DNA from: Incurvaria masculella
Taxonomy: Eukaryota; Arthropoda; Insecta; Lepidoptera; Incurvariidae
DNA length: 64,000 nucleotides
Direction of reading: 5' to 3'
NCBI GenBank assembly: GCA_946894095.1
Contig: OX335649.1
Location: 15,146,001 to 15,210,000 of the forward strand
Position numbers and translations under genes: made by a program. Below the pieces are notes generated by a model. The model was not told where the DNA came from and made no database searches. It saw only the letters and a program-made list of their open reading frames with translations. This document shows positions 1 to 11,622 of the stretch, piece after piece (the stretch's first letter is position 1; each line of letters opens with the position of its first letter).

Positions 1-39
1 GCCAGGACCTTACCTTATATTGCTCGGCTAAATTGAACT

Positions 40-200
40 GGATGGAAAACACGGACAATTTTCATTGCCGCTTCGACAATCGTTCATTTAATTCGAGCAA
101 CCCGGGCGAGATTAGCCCTACCACCTAGTAAGTAAGGAAGGGTACCTACAGTTTTTACTTGGAATCCGAAACACGGCCAGACTCAACAGTTGAAATTGGT
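40..200 (+). repeat. Dispersed retroposon-like repeat fragment
   Basis: This stretch carries the phrase ATTGCCGCTTCGACAATCG, then CCTACCACCTAGTAAGTAAG and a segment resembling GGAATCCGAAACACG. Diverged relatives occur near 30540-30735, 41800-41935, 46775-46965, 52745-52940, 53090-53215 and 63065-63180 in both orientations, which marks it as a dispersed repeat. No open frame is preserved. Its class (SINE or LINE 3' end) cannot be settled from the sequence. Confidence 0.5.
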
Positions 201-1092
201 CACCCATCCAGAGCCCAAACGCGCTCAGAGGTGCTTACCCAGCTTATCGATTCGCAAGGCGACCGGTTAGGTTAAGTTTTAGAATCACGTATTTTTGAGG
301 GTTTGTAGTATTATATGGTTTTAGGTAGGTTTGTGATATTTCTAAGGGGGAACTGGTACAATGAATTTCCCCACTCATACATAACTAACAGCTTTTCACG
401 CGGGCTACATATATTTCAAGTGAGACCCGGGAAAAAAAACCATTCACTTCACATCAACGAGCACAAAATACGCACACCATTATATGTTTGCTGGCTGAGG
501 GTGAGTCATTTGACGGCTCCTCGCCAAAATACTGTTGGTGACCATCTGTGTGCGAGAGGGTACCGGCCGCTTGTTGCATTGCAGATTGGCTCAAAGGCGC
601 AAAGGCAATTGGCTCAATTTCATGTTCCAGAACGCTAAAATTTTGCACCGGATCGCATCTGAACTGTTTTTACTAATTTCTTTGATAAATTATTTTTTTA
701 ATGGCTTCTTACCGGCAATTTTAACCTATCCAATATAAAGTAGGTTATTTTATAATATCTTCTTTATATGTTATTACATCCTAATCATAATCTACTTACA
801 CCACGCTTCTTCTAATTTACTTAGAATAGTTTGGATCAACCTAGTAAGGAAATAAATATATATTCAAAACATACGAATGAAACGAATATGGTTAGAATAT
901 TGAGGCAATAAAAGAAATATTAAAAATAGAATGTTTATCCTTGTATCGTGCTTTGATGATACGGTATGCCCGACTAAAAATATAATTACCAGACGTTATA
1001 GTTGCGTTCTTTTTCTTCTGATTTTTTTTATCATTTTAAAAGTAAACAAATGACAGTCGTTAAGATACGTAACCTACGTGCGCAGGACTTAC

Positions 1093-1340
1093 TAGCACCG
1101 GGAAACGCGCCAGTCCATACATTATACACCCCCACACTTTTTATGTGGTACCCGTAGTCTCTATTAACCGTGCCACCGTACACTGGACCTGAAGGGTCGG
1201 GGGAGAGGGACGCCAGTACTTTTTTATCGTCCCTCGCCTGATAGATCGTTTCGAATTCAATTTTATAAAACTGGTCAGGTGTGCACTTTATACTTGTACT
1301 TAGCGGGCGTTCAGGAGAAAATATTACTATTCCCACCCGT
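1093..1340 (-). CDS. Orphan exon candidate, unidentified protein
   Basis: On the minus strand an open frame of about 80 codons runs down to a good donor (GTAAGT immediately below 1093). Its translation is rich in aromatic and polar residues and looks like folded globular protein: a stretch IKCTPDQFYKIEFETIYQAR, then SPDPSGPVYGGTVNRDYGYH and a VYNVWTGAFPG end. There is no convincing start codon, so it would be an internal or 3'-truncated first exon. The acceptor is uncertain because the AG at the GGAATAG near 1330 sits after a weak pyrimidine tract. I do not recognise the family. No partner exons are visible nearby on the same strand, so it could be a remnant of a gene mostly outside the window, or chance. 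Confidence 0.3.
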
Positions 1341-1399
1341 TCAGATATATGGATAACAAAATGAAAAAAATATTGATTTGTAGAATTATTATATAAAAT

Positions 1400-3510
1400 A
1401 AGAAGACCGACTGATTTTGACTCAAGGTTTATATATTTCCAATTAAATTATACGTTCTCGAATTTGGAAGTAATAGATAAGCTCAACGGATACGGGAAAA
1501 TATTTGTATTTTTTTTTTTTTGTAATCGTTTTACCTTAGTCAAGTTTGTGAGTCAAATTAGATGCCACCAACGTCTCTTTTCTCTATTTCTACTGCTGCT
1601 CCACAAAATATGAAATCATCCATTTCAACAGTAGCGGCGATTTTTTTAAAATTAATTATTTATTTTTATACTAGTGGCACTCTGAGCTGTAGAATTTGTA
1701 TGCATTGTTTGAAACAATATCCTAACGAATTAGGTCTTGTCACAAAACAAAAACAAAACACATTTTTGAATATTTTCACAAACTGAGTCGACAATATATA
1801 TCTATACATATATTTATCGAACCTACTCACAAAATTTCACGAACTTTTAGTATAGCGACGAACGAACGTAGTGCCATCTACATGGAGTTTAGTTAGTTTT
1901 CAATCATTCCAGAGACAAATTAACCAAAGGCACTCGAAACTTTGCAAAAGCCAGCGGCATCCTAAATCTCTGGCGATCCGCTCCCCACCGCGCCGGTGGA
2001 TACACGTATGGTCGACGAACAGGGTCAGCGACCGATATTTGATGGCTTTTTTATTTATTTAGGTTTGTCGACAGCGACTAATTTCTCACAAAGTATAATA
2101 AAACGTAGAAATAAAAACGGAAACTATCACCAATAATGGAAAAAACAACATGGTCATTAATATTTCCTTTGGTCAAACGATAGGGCACTGACTTAATTCT
2201 AATATGAATAAAAATAAATAAATAATGGAATATAAACACGCTACAAAACAAAATACAGTAAGTAAAATAACACGTGTTTAAAAGTGAGTGATCTTTATGG
2301 AACATAAAATGAACAAAGCAGGAGAAATAATTAAATACATGTTTTTAATTTATTTTTAAATGATTCTAGTGATGGGGCCGATATATCAATATTGTGATCA
2401 TGAACGAAAGCATTACAATTTGAACACAGTAAAAAAGCTACCCCAAAATGCTACAACTTATTACATAGCAATCTACCTACCTTGTGAGCAACTATTGTCC
2501 TTTTTCACCACCTCCAGTTACCTGAAATCCGATAAGTAACTTTCAGTTAACTACATGTCATATTTACAGGGTGTAACCGAAAGATTACTTTGCGATGCTT
2601 GGAGCTGTATGTGGTGTAAACGGGCGAATGAACAATTTCTGTGCGGAAACGCACTCATTTACCTACCTCATATACCTATACAAATCACTGGACAGGATGT
2701 TTGTGTGAACTATAACTTCTATACCGGGTGTTAACGTGGGTATGGTCCAAATGTTAACCAGGTAATTCTTGGGCTATGTTGTATGTACGCCCTTAAAAAA
2801 AATGTGATTGTGTAGGTATGAAAGAAATGTATGGGGATGGCGAATTTTTTTTAAGTCGTACTATAAAATGTTATCCACCTTTTTTGCTCCAAATGGGCGA
2901 AGGAATACGCGGTTAATGTTTGGACCAAACCTTAGCTTACAACCTGTATATGTCAATAACATTAGCAACACAGACGACTTACCTAATAGTTACTCTGTAA
3001 CAGATACTTCACTTTATGTAAATTTTTATGTTCTTAGTGAGACACTGAAGCTTTCTCCTTCCCGTAATTACGTGTACTAAAATGAACTAAATGATCGTGC
3101 AAAAAATACACACAGACATGTTACAATTTCTTTACTCAAATATTTTAAAATGTTTAGGAACATATTGTTAATAAAACCATTTTAAAAAATAAACCTCCTA
3201 AGGGCTACATACGAGGAATCGTTGGCAAGAAGGAATTGTAACGGAAATGACAACACATGTACTCGAAATATGTGATTTTTTTATAAAAAATACTGTCTGC
3301 GAACATGTGAACGGACAGGGAAATTATCAGAGATCCTCAATTGAGAACCCTAAAACGTGGCGCGACTGAGCTATCACCCATTGTATTAGCGAAGATGACT
3401 CCGCATAGGTTCCGCCAATTAGTATATAATGTACCAAAATATTGATTTGTTTCAGCTAATCTAAAGAAAAATATATATATAGTAATAATACTAGCAAAAA
3501 AATTGGAAAG
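1400..3510. other. Gene-free AT-rich stretch
   Basis: I see no supported gene here. Short open frames on both strands lack start context, splice signals or recognisable motifs. An ACAGGGTGTAA phrase near 2568 resembles a short motif often found at repeat edges in insect genomes, but no element boundaries can be drawn. Confidence 0.5.
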
Positions 3511-3512
3511 AC

Positions 3513-3556
3513 GTATGTCCAGCAGTGGACGCAAACATGCTGACTGACTGACTGAA
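3513..3556 (+). mobile_element. RTE-type LINE, 3' end of ORF2
   Basis: The frame reads IGKTYVQQWTQTC followed by a stop, which matches the C-terminal YVQQWT ending I know from RTE-clade retrotransposons of insects. It is followed by a (GACT)n tail. A second copy with GEVYVQQWTQTR then stop lies at 25928-25983, also with a TGAC-repeat tail. Only the extreme 3' end is present, as expected of 5'-truncated insertions. Confidence 0.6.
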
Positions 3557-3566
3557 TACTGCACTA

Positions 3567-3783
3567 GGTCTTTTCCTGGAATTCCGTAATCAAGAATCCG
3601 GAGTCGAGAAAACCGCTTATATAGCTGTTTTCAAAGCGATTTTCTTGACGAAAATATACCGGAGAAAAGTATTTGAATTTAATCCAGGTTTTCCGTCGAA
3701 AAAATCTCTTTGAAAACTTCTATAAAAGCGGTTTTATATACTCAGGATTCCTGATTACGGAATTCCAGGATAGACCTGCTGGA
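3567..3783. mobile_element. Short inverted-repeat element (MITE), copy 1
   Basis: The two ends are inverted copies: CTGGAATTCCGTAATCA near 3577 and its complement near 3750-3772. The interior also folds (AAAACCGCT / AGCGGTTTT). A related copy with sharper ends lies at 40575-40755. There is no coding capacity, and the superfamily is unknown because no clear target duplication is visible. Confidence 0.6.
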
Positions 3784-4284
3784 GAATAGAAAATTCACTC
3801 CCTGCCATCCTCTCAATCTGAAAGCATCCCGCGCACCGCGTCACGCTGCTCGCCTGCACTTCTCGATCGCTATATAAGCACTCGGTTGACTAAATAAGCA
3901 CACAGCACATTTTTGGGCAGCAAAATATTAATGTTTTGGGTACCAACATTGTATTCATGCTTAGGTACTTAGGGGTTTATAGTGTCCTTAGGTGTTTATG
4001 GTGTGCTTTGGTGTTAGGTATTATTAGGGGTTCATTGTTGTTTTAGGTGATTTGGTTTTCTTTATGGCTCCTATGGTTCTCTTTGGTAATTATATGCTGA
4101 TGGTGTTCTTTTCGTCCCTTGGCGCTCTTAGGAATCTTACATGATTCTTGCAGAATCAAAGCAAATTTTGTCTTTATTTTCATCTATTGTGTAATGCTTA
4201 AGTAACGTGCGTATGCATAATACTAGATGGATAATTGTTTTAGGACCTTTTTCACCTACTGCTGATTAGCTTAATCGCCACATA

Positions 4285-4834
4285 TTAAGGTGGCCCAACC
4301 CGCTCATCTCCCCATTCAAAAGGGGAAAGAAGATCACGCCCATATTTCTTGTCAGAGATCCAAAATTTTGCTCAAAACAGCTTTATTTGATCGAACTAGA
4401 TGTCTGATGACCATTGGCATTGTAAAATTGTGTTTGGTTTTTAAGTTATAAGGTCCGAAAGTTCGAATTTTTCGCGCTTTTTATACGATAACTTTGGAGG
4501 TGGATTACGCAATGATAAAGTAAGAACATCGTAAAAAGATTAGTCATCAGACATAGCTTATTTAATCAAAATTTATGATCTATTTGGTTTTTGTTCGATT
4601 TTTTACTACAGCGGTCGTGGTTTACTTTTAGCTATAAGTCGTTTTGAAATTAAAATTTTCGTAAATCTTACAAAATCATACACTATGCACATTGTCTTTT
4701 TTGTGGACATGATGCATCTTCCTCATCACGGAGCCTGTCTTATTCTTTGAAACAGAGAAGGTCCTAAAGCGCAACAGCACGGTTTTGTACCGGTCCCGCG
4801 AATGAGTTAGGCCCGCCGGGTTGGGCCGCCTTAA
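4285..4834. mobile_element. TTAA-flanked MITE family 1, copy 1
   Basis: About 550 bp bounded by TTAA on both sides, with terminal inverted repeats TTAAGGTGGCCCAACCCG (left) and TTAAGGCGGCCCAACCCG (right end complemented). Other copies are at 17662-18211 (inverted) and 48333-49116 (interrupted). TTAA target sites with short GG-starting termini are the signature of piggyBac-type transposition, so this is probably a non-autonomous piggyBac-like element. No transposase remnant is visible. Its right TTAA is also the left TTAA of the next element. Confidence 0.8.
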
Positions 4835-5237
4835 GGATGTTCCGACCATAGAAATAGGATGTACTGCTAGGTCTATGGTTCCGACCCATCCAATGTTTTT
4901 TTACACAGAACGAAAAACGTATTGCACTTCAAGGCACGAATTCGTCAAAAATATTATATATAGCCATAGTAGTTGCAGCGAAAACATATTCACAATTTCA
5001 GGTTTAATGGTTTCGTTGTAATTGCCGATTAGAAGTTTTACACCGTTAGATGGCGCTGTTAAATAAAAATCGTATTTAAATAAATTGTAACAAAACCAAT
5101 AATCCTAAAATTGTAAAATTGTTTTCGCTGCAAGTAATATGACTATATTAAACTTTTATTATTAATTCGTGGCTTAAAGTGCAATACTTTTTGCGTTATG
5201 TGTGCAAACAACTTTATATGGGTCGGAACAGCCTTAA
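4831..5237. mobile_element. TTAA-flanked MITE family 3, copy 1
   Basis: Ends are TTAAGGATGTTCCGACC and its imperfect complement GGTCGGAACAGCCTTAA. A second inverted pair lies inside, around TACACAGAACG and GTGCAATACTTTTTGCGTTA. A longer, diverged copy ends at 25425. There is no open frame of note. It abuts the family 1 copy and shares the TTAA at 4831-4834. Confidence 0.7.
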
Positions 5238-5345
5238 GGGCCTTTCTTAGCAGCTTGCAATCAATACCAGTACCAGATAATCAGCACTTTAGTAATAAAG
5301 GGACTTTAAGTGTCGTTTAAAATAAATCAGCACTTGGTGAAAACC
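5238..5345 (+). repeat. Dispersed repeat with inverted copy at 40309-40420
   Basis: The segments GATAATCAGCACTTTAGTAA and AATCAGCACTTGGTGAAAA recur in reverse orientation at 40309-40420 (CACCAAGTGCTGATTTATTT, then ACTAAAGTGCTGATTATC). The two copies are clearly homologous, but no element termini are clear. Confidence 0.5.
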
Positions 5346-5424
5346 AGGCTAAAGGGTGTAACACCTGATTGCATTCAGTTCTATAATGGTGTAAGTGAAA
5401 CCATATTTTATCTTTATATCTATA

Positions 5425-6297
5425 CTAGCTGCGGTACCCGGCTCCGCTCGGGTTAGTGTCGGCTAAATTATTTCATGGATAAAAAGTAGCCCTCATGGCT
5501 GCTCCAGGACAATGTATCCATCTACCAAATTTAATCAAGATCGTTCGAGATGAAATAGCATGATTTAATGAGAAACATCCAATAATTCCCATTTAGAGCT
5601 TCGTTGACATTTGGTGGCTATTTAAAAAAAAACATTTGCCGCCAGAACCTTTCTGCACTTGCACTGCAACATTGTTTACCTAGTAAGTAAGTAACGTGTA
5701 ATGTAGGTAAGTTTTGCGTGGACTCCAACCCACAGCCAGCCTCAACATCGAAAACAGTAACCCATCTCGAATCTGAATGCTCCCAGAGATCCTATACATT
5801 GATAAAATACGCACATAAATCGGGTTAGTGGTTCGCAAGTTATAAGAATTTAACACTCTCTACTCACCCTTTAGGTAATGAAGCGTTATATTATGTAGCG
5901 TATAAGTTTTGAGTAGAATCAGGCTAGACGTAGATACAATCCGCATCTAAATCGGGTAATTAGTTCTCAAGGATTTTGCCAAGTAGTCCTAAAGTTGCGA
6001 GAAATACCAAGCTGTACCCGCCCCCCCCACCTCCCCGCACCCGCCCCCGTCGGACCGCCCGCCCCGCCCCCGCCGCCGCTCCCGCCGGTGTGAAGTAGCG
6101 CTACCGGCATCGTTTTCGCAGCCCCGTGAAAGTTCGAAAGCCCATGGGCACAATATCTTTATTAATTGTAGCCTATGTGTTATTCTGATGTATAAGCTAT
6201 ATTATTGTAAGGTTTCATTAAAATCCATTCAGTAGTTTTTACGTGAAAGAGTAACAAACATCCATCCATCCATCCATCCATCCATCCATCCATCCAT
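5425..6297 (+). mobile_element. Retroposon with CTAGCTGCGG start and (CCAT)n tail
   Basis: Begins CTAGCTGCGGTACCCGGCTC and ends with ACGTGAAAGAGTAACAAACA followed by (CCAT)n at 6261-6297. An opposite-orientation copy lies at 47371-48229, ending in a TATG repeat. A tandem-repeat tail and the absence of terminal inverted repeats point to a non-LTR derived retroposon of a type I know to be common in Lepidoptera. There is no reading frame. A C-rich block at 6019-6087 sits inside it. Confidence 0.6.
6019..6087. repeat. C-rich tract with G-quadruplex potential on minus strand
   Basis: A run dominated by C with many CCCC and CCGCC blocks; the opposite strand would carry several closely spaced G-runs. 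At the corresponding place the other copy of the retroposon (47371-48229) carries a 13-G run near 47561-47573, so this part of the element seems to expand and vary. Confidence 0.6.
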
Positions 6298-6299
6298 TA

Positions 6300-7600
6300 T
6301 TACAAACTTTCCCCTTTATAATATTTATTAGATTAGATTAGATATCTTTAAACATTATTACATCTTTTTTCGAAATTCCAAATAGTAAGATGCGCATTGT
6401 TGGCCTAGCTATATTTAAAACATATAATAGCAAATATCGTAACCTCATATTCTGTGTTCAAAATTTTTTTATGAACATTTTTAATATTTGTCTAGTTTGT
6501 ATCGAAATTCGTCGTGGTTAATGTTGTTTTACTTACGTTCTCATTAAACCGAATACAATCGGCTCTTATCTTAAGGTTCCGAAAAAGAGAATAGCTAAAT
6601 TTTAAGGCTTATTTTTTAATTTAACCCATCCGTTGACATAACCCCAGTCAACCTTGGCACTGCTGACTATAATAAAAACGCCCTTCGGATTAAATGCTTC
6701 AATTGGCTAAACACTTGAAATATTTGTTGTATCCTGCCGTCCTCCCCCCGCTGGCCTGGGCCCCTCGCCCCATGCCGCACCAGTTTGACGGAGGGCGACT
6801 TTGATTGACGTCGGGCATCGGGAAAAAGCTAAAGGGGAGCGGAAGAAATGTATGACGTAGAGAATTTTCGTGTTTGTTGGATTCGGTGCGATGTTGGATT
6901 GAAGGCGTATATCGGAGCACTTGGGAGGGGTTCCTGGCTTCCCTGGCATCTGATAACGAGCCGAAGGCTCCTGTAATGTCGATGTTGAAACGTTAGATCA
7001 TTAAATATAATATACTTACCTATATCTAACAGATATAATATGTGGGTCTAGCAGGAGATCCATTTTCTGTAGATTTAATAATAGTATCTTAAAAATAACA
7101 TTTATTTCCCACCGAAGTCTACACTGCAATTGCAATAAGTGTAAGCATTATGAATCTTTTTTTTATTTATTAGTTTAGTCTCTTGCTAGAAAAACAGCCA
7201 TATCGTAAAATGCTTTAACTTTTATCCCCTGGGGTCCGCGAGTATAGTCCAAATGGTCCGCGGACATAGAGCAGCACCGGAGTTAAGACTGGCAGACCTA
7301 GGCATAGAGAAGAACGCCGCCGCACCGTTATTTCAATAAAAAAAACCAGTCAATTTGCCAAAATGCATGAAACATTTTAAGGATTGGAATTTGGGGAGAA
7401 ATTTAAATTCGAGGAGGAAAATTTAGAAGGGTCATTCAAAAACATTTTCCCGAGAAATTCACCCAAATCGCGTCCGTGAGCTTTTTTTGGTCACTCAAAA
7501 TATTTATTAAAATAACGGGACGGGGCGATCTTCCATAAGCCTAGGGCCGACGCTGGGCGCGACCTCTGGCTAGACGACGCGTCAAAGCACTATTTGTTAT
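6300..7600. other. Gene-free stretch
   Basis: No supported coding sequence. Minus-strand frames around 6699-6949 have no recognisable domain or splice context. The sequence is AT-rich apart from a GC-richer patch at about 6735-6790. Confidence 0.5.
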
Positions 7601-7605
7601 TCTGT

Positions 7606-7700
7606 AAGGTCCTCGAGGTCGCAATGTGGTGGACGAAACGTGTCGGAAATATGTAAGCTTTTCACGGTTTATCCGTAAAATGTATATATTATGAGGACAA
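7606..7700 (+). repeat. Remnant related to the hairpin insertion at 48561-48782
   Basis: AGGTCCTCGAGGTCGC followed by GTGGTGGACGAAACG and later TTTATCCGTAAA matches the minus strand of the 48.6-kb insertion, but the intervening segment containing CTGATGA is missing. It is a solitary, decayed relative of that element, possibly from a Penelope-like retroelement end. That family assignment is inference. Confidence 0.4.
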
Positions 7701-7989
7701 ATACTTTAAATCTAAATAAACCTCGATATAAACAAGAATAAATATTTAGTATTAACCAGTTAACTATGCAAGTATATTTGTTTGCGAACCCAATGCTTTG
7801 TCATCTCATGCTAGGAAAAGTAGCCAATAGTGAGAACATACGAAATTAAACGTGAACGAATAGTTGCAAAAGTAACACGCAGTACTCACGCCCATTCAGC
7901 CGAAAACTCCCTTGCATTTCCAACGAAAAAGTCGTCCGTCGGCTGCGCAATTTCAACGCAACATCACATTCAACTTTCTCTCGCCGGGA

Positions 7990-8290
7990 TCGCAATCAGG
8001 CCGCAGTTCCTGTCTCCAATTACGGGTAGTTTTAAAAAGTTCAGCGGATGCGAGAGCGCCACCTACCGCCGGACACTCGTAAATTAGTCATCGGTCCAGC
8101 GCCAACAGCCGCCCGGGCCGCCATTAGGGGTGGCAGTTTCCGCCGCCACCTCGCCTGCGCGGGGCTAATGGTGCAAGTTTTCGCAAATAGATTTAGCAGT
8201 TGATATATATTGCCGTAGCTTCTATTACTTGGTCCTGTCGCGCCGGCACCCCCGACCCGGCAGGTCGCACTGTTGCCAAATGTTGTTTTT
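7990..8290. other. CpG-rich stretch, no gene recognised
   Basis: GC- and CpG-rich relative to its surroundings, with CGCCACCTACCGCCGG, GCCGCCCGGGCCGCC and GTCGCGCCGGCACC. It could be a promoter or enhancer of a gene outside the window. No exon can be anchored to it, and the flanking frame at 7830-8087 has no recognisable content. Confidence 0.3.
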
Positions 8291-8299
8291 GCTAAATTA

Positions 8300-9800
8300 A
8301 GTAATACGAATTAGTTAAAAGTTTCGAGCGTAATTTGTGGAGTTATAGGCGCGGCAGACTTCGAATGGCTCTTTGTTATTTTTTGTTGAACACAATTCGA
8401 GAATCTATCTCGCGTAAGCATTGGGGCATTTTTTTTTATTTTTAGCTTGTTAATAAGTACGTTTTATAATCGCTTTGCAACACAATTTGACATGAGTTGA
8501 CGTATTTGTGAACCTTAAACTTACATAGTTACATACATACATACATACCATCATGCTGCTTTCCCAAAGGGTAGACAGAGATGATAGAGTGTATTTCATA
8601 AGATATTTTTTTATTTTGAGAACCAACTCCGTTTATTATTTTTTCAAGCTATTTTCAGGGAAGAGAGATGTTTATTGATAGTGTTTTTTTTTTTTTGTAA
8701 CGTTTATATTTTAACTATGCCACGAAGAAGCCGGACCAATATGACTTCGTACAAGGAGTGTAAAGAAGATGGTACAAAAAGATGAAAAGCCAAAGAGTTC
8801 GGAGAAGTCGCTGCGCTCCTGCATGAAAAGCACACCTTTGCAATGTAACAAATAATTGACAGTTTTACGTAAATAGCTAGAGAACTATGTGTTTAAAGTA
8901 GCAAACGGTTACTCATTGAACCAAATAGATAAAATAAACTTACTCTCATACGCAGTAATGTGTAGAATTTACGAGGACATTCCTCAAATAACGCTAATCC
9001 TTTCTGCCTTTCATTATGATTATTGCATGGAATAAAAAATACCATACAATTTTAATAGAAACAATGTCTGTAAGCGCCGTTTTGTAATGGAAAGGTAAAC
9101 GAAAAGGCTGCCCAAAGAAAAAATTGAAAAATCTTCCTCCACTGGAACTATTGCATGATTACACTCCCACATTGAGTGATCTGTACCGAATATAAGTAAG
9201 TTTATACGAAAACGCTTTTCAATAACCTTATTTAATTTAGCGGGATTGTATTCTTGTATCAAGTAAAAGGTAGCCTACTTTCCCGAATCGGCTAAAAAAA
9301 ACATTACAAATATTTTTGAAATAATTTTCAATTCTGACCCCACATCTGACCCACAGTTGGGGAAATAGATTTGATTCCAAGCATTCTATTAATATCAAAA
9401 TTTGGGAACTATTTCAATGGCTAAAAATAAACCGCCACGTTGTACGTTCTAAGGTAAGATTTTTGTGTTGTTTTTTTTATTCAGGAATTAATTCAGCCCG
9501 ACATTCATCTAAAACAAAATGGACCCGAGCAAATAATATGCATCCAGCATGTTCAAAAAAAGTTTGAAACAGTCATCAGAAATCTCTCTTTCCATGTCCA
9601 AAATCACCTTGTTTTTTTGCGTAAGTAAGCTTTGTTTAGCCGACACCCACATCATTTACGCCTCCCTGGCAGTCTGGGACCGCCACGCGAAAAAATTGGG
9701 TGCGCGCGATTCTCACACCGCTCCGCCTAAATAACTCCACATTATTTCAGCTGCCCAGATAGACAGCGTAACGGGGAACCGCTTTTCTTTATTGCGACAA
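8300..9800. other. Gene-free AT-rich stretch
   Basis: Contains a (CATA)n microsatellite at about 8528-8549 and a T-run near 8685. Open frames here (for example 9020-9262 minus) show no motif, start context or splice signals. Confidence 0.5.
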
Positions 9801-10010
9801 CAAAATAAAGTAAATCCTTCAAAGCAGGCGCGTCATGCCGCGCAGTTCGCTCCAGTAATTCCCTCGTGAAACAAACGACGGACGGCGAGGCGACCGCGCG
9901 CGCGCCACGAAATTAATTTCGAAAATAAAACAGCATTAGCCGAGGAGACATTTGCATAACAATTTGAGTGTGAAAAGTTTGCGGCGCACTGTAATCGCAT
10001 TACCATGGCA
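9800..10010. promoter_or_regulatory. CpG-rich block with SOX-POU composite motif
   Basis: A GC-rich block (GGCGAGGCGACCGCGCGCGC) grades into an AT-rich segment holding ATTTGCATAACAAT at 9950-9963. That string is a canonical octamer (ATTTGCAT) directly followed by a SOX site (AACAAT), the spacing and order of the well-known SOX2-OCT4 composite read on the other strand. An AATTAATT homeodomain-type site lies 40 bp upstream. It may be a developmental enhancer or a promoter-proximal region. No adjacent gene is identified. Confidence 0.35.
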
Positions 10011-10339
10011 AAGTTGCCTCTGCTGTACACCTACGTTGACTTGTCAGAGACGGTTCCTTGCATAAAGATTGTTGTTGATTTCTCATCCGAACTTTGCAAG
10101 AACATCGTCAATAACATAAATGCCAGAATATACAATGAGAACGAATCGGTTTTTTGTTTTAATCCCGACGCGCCGCGACGTTTCGATTGGAATTACTTCC
10201 AATCGTGGAGTCCGATTATAAATCGATGCGCACGTGATAAGTATATTGCTAGTATATTGATAAGTATATCCGGGAAATTCCTAGAGGAGGGATGGTTTGA
10301 GATACGTGCAATTTATTTTAATTTTTATTTTAATCGCGG

Positions 10340-10440
10340 CATCTGCCGTACGCCAGGACCTCTTGAGGTGCCCGGCGATGCCCATGGGCATTAGAACTTT
10401 CAGGGTTGCTGGGAAAACCATGCCGGCCGGCCTGGTGCTT
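10340..10440 (+). repeat. Dispersed repeat shared with 50626-50720
   Basis: Contains CCCGGCGATGCCCATGGG, then a GAACTTTCAGGG-like part and ACCATGCCGGCCGG. The same order recurs at 50632-50720 (CCCGACGATGCCCATGGG and ACCGACCGGCC). It overlaps the 3' part of an otherwise unsupported frame starting at 10005. Confidence 0.5.
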
Positions 10441-11495
10441 CTTCACGCAATGTTTGTGGACCTCTGGAGGCTCTCCCTATCTTGTTCGGAGGCTCTCTAA
10501 TCTTCGTTGCACCAAAATGTCGTAAATGAGCGTGACAATCGTTATAGGTCCAGTTGTTGAGTATTCTAATGAAGTTGAACTAGGATCAGTTTTAAAATGT
10601 GAATTGGCTAAATACTCATTTCCGATTTCATTCAACGGTTTCTACTGCGAGCGAAGCGAGATAGAAAGAGATTCAAATCAAATAGAATAAATTAATTATT
10701 AAATTGTATATAGAAAAATAAACAACATTTATCGTCGATCTGTATACTTTGTTTGTCTCAATATAAAGTGCATAGGAAAGTTTTAGTAAAAAAAACTGCT
10801 AGGAACTCACCAATTTTGATTACAGAAAGAGACTGTTGTCTTTATTGTTGTGTTGTATTTATTAATATTTTATTAATTATACCGACTTTGCTTTTCTCTA
10901 AACTTGGGTAAACATTTCCTACAAGTTCTCCATGGATTTATTTGTACGATCGTATGAAGTCGCTCTACTATTTTTGGAACCATAAACTTCGAATGAATCT
11001 GCAAATTAAGTTTGGTTAGTGTTGAAGCCTAGTTTTTAGACTTAATTTAGAAATGTAGATTCAAAAGAGGTAGATACTTTAATAAACTTGAAAAGTTCCC
11101 TTGAAACAAGTTCTCATTTTGTAATTGCATCCCTGTAATAAAAAAATAATCAAATGTATTTATTTTGGGGGGTAATACTGCATATGTATAACATTTTCTA
11201 TGTATTACTTTAGAGAAAAAGATATGACAATTTTAGTGTTGTAAAATTGGTGGTGTATCTTCACTTCACTTCACAGTGGTGTATCTTCACTCAAACTTGC
11301 TACGCGTTGCAATGGATTAAATCCTCTTGAGTACTTCGCTAATGCGTGATAGTTTGTATGAGTCAGTTCATTAAAGAAACGATATAGAAATGGCTGTACT
11401 TGTCCGACGGACGGTACGGTCAGCATAATATTGTTACTAAGTATACATTTATGTTTTATGATTTTTGTAATATTTCACGATCGATTAAACATAAA
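10441..11495. other. Gene-free stretch
   Basis: I see no coding signal and no bounded element in this AT-rich stretch. A short internal duplication of GGTGTATCTTCACT lies near 11250-11290. Confidence 0.5.
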
Positions 11496-11499
11496 TACA

Positions 11500-11562
11500 T
11501 ATCATATTCCTTTGAATAAGCGACGTACCTATTTAGTACAAAAAAGTATATTTACTTTTAAT
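11500..11562. repeat. Solo end of the 54788-55093 inverted-repeat family
   Basis: ATTCCTTTGAATAAGCGACG, then a TTTAGTACAAAAAAGTATATT segment in diverged form, matches the terminal part of the element at 54788-55093. Only one end is present. Confidence 0.5.
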
Positions 11563-11622
11563 GTATTCGTTCAAAAATAATAATATTGTGGGTCGTTTAA
11601 ATGTATTTATTTATGTATTAAA

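Noticed and set aside
8686..8790. Short ATG frame MPRRSRTNMTSYKECKEDG after a T-run
   Set aside because: Stops within about 30 codons; the surrounding phrase AAAGAGTTCGGAGAAGTC recurs elsewhere, so it is probably repeat-derived.
10005..10394. 129-residue plus-strand frame with a good ATG context
   Set aside because: No recognisable domain; its 3' quarter runs into a dispersed repeat shared with 50626-50720, and there are no splice signals or polyadenylation signal.
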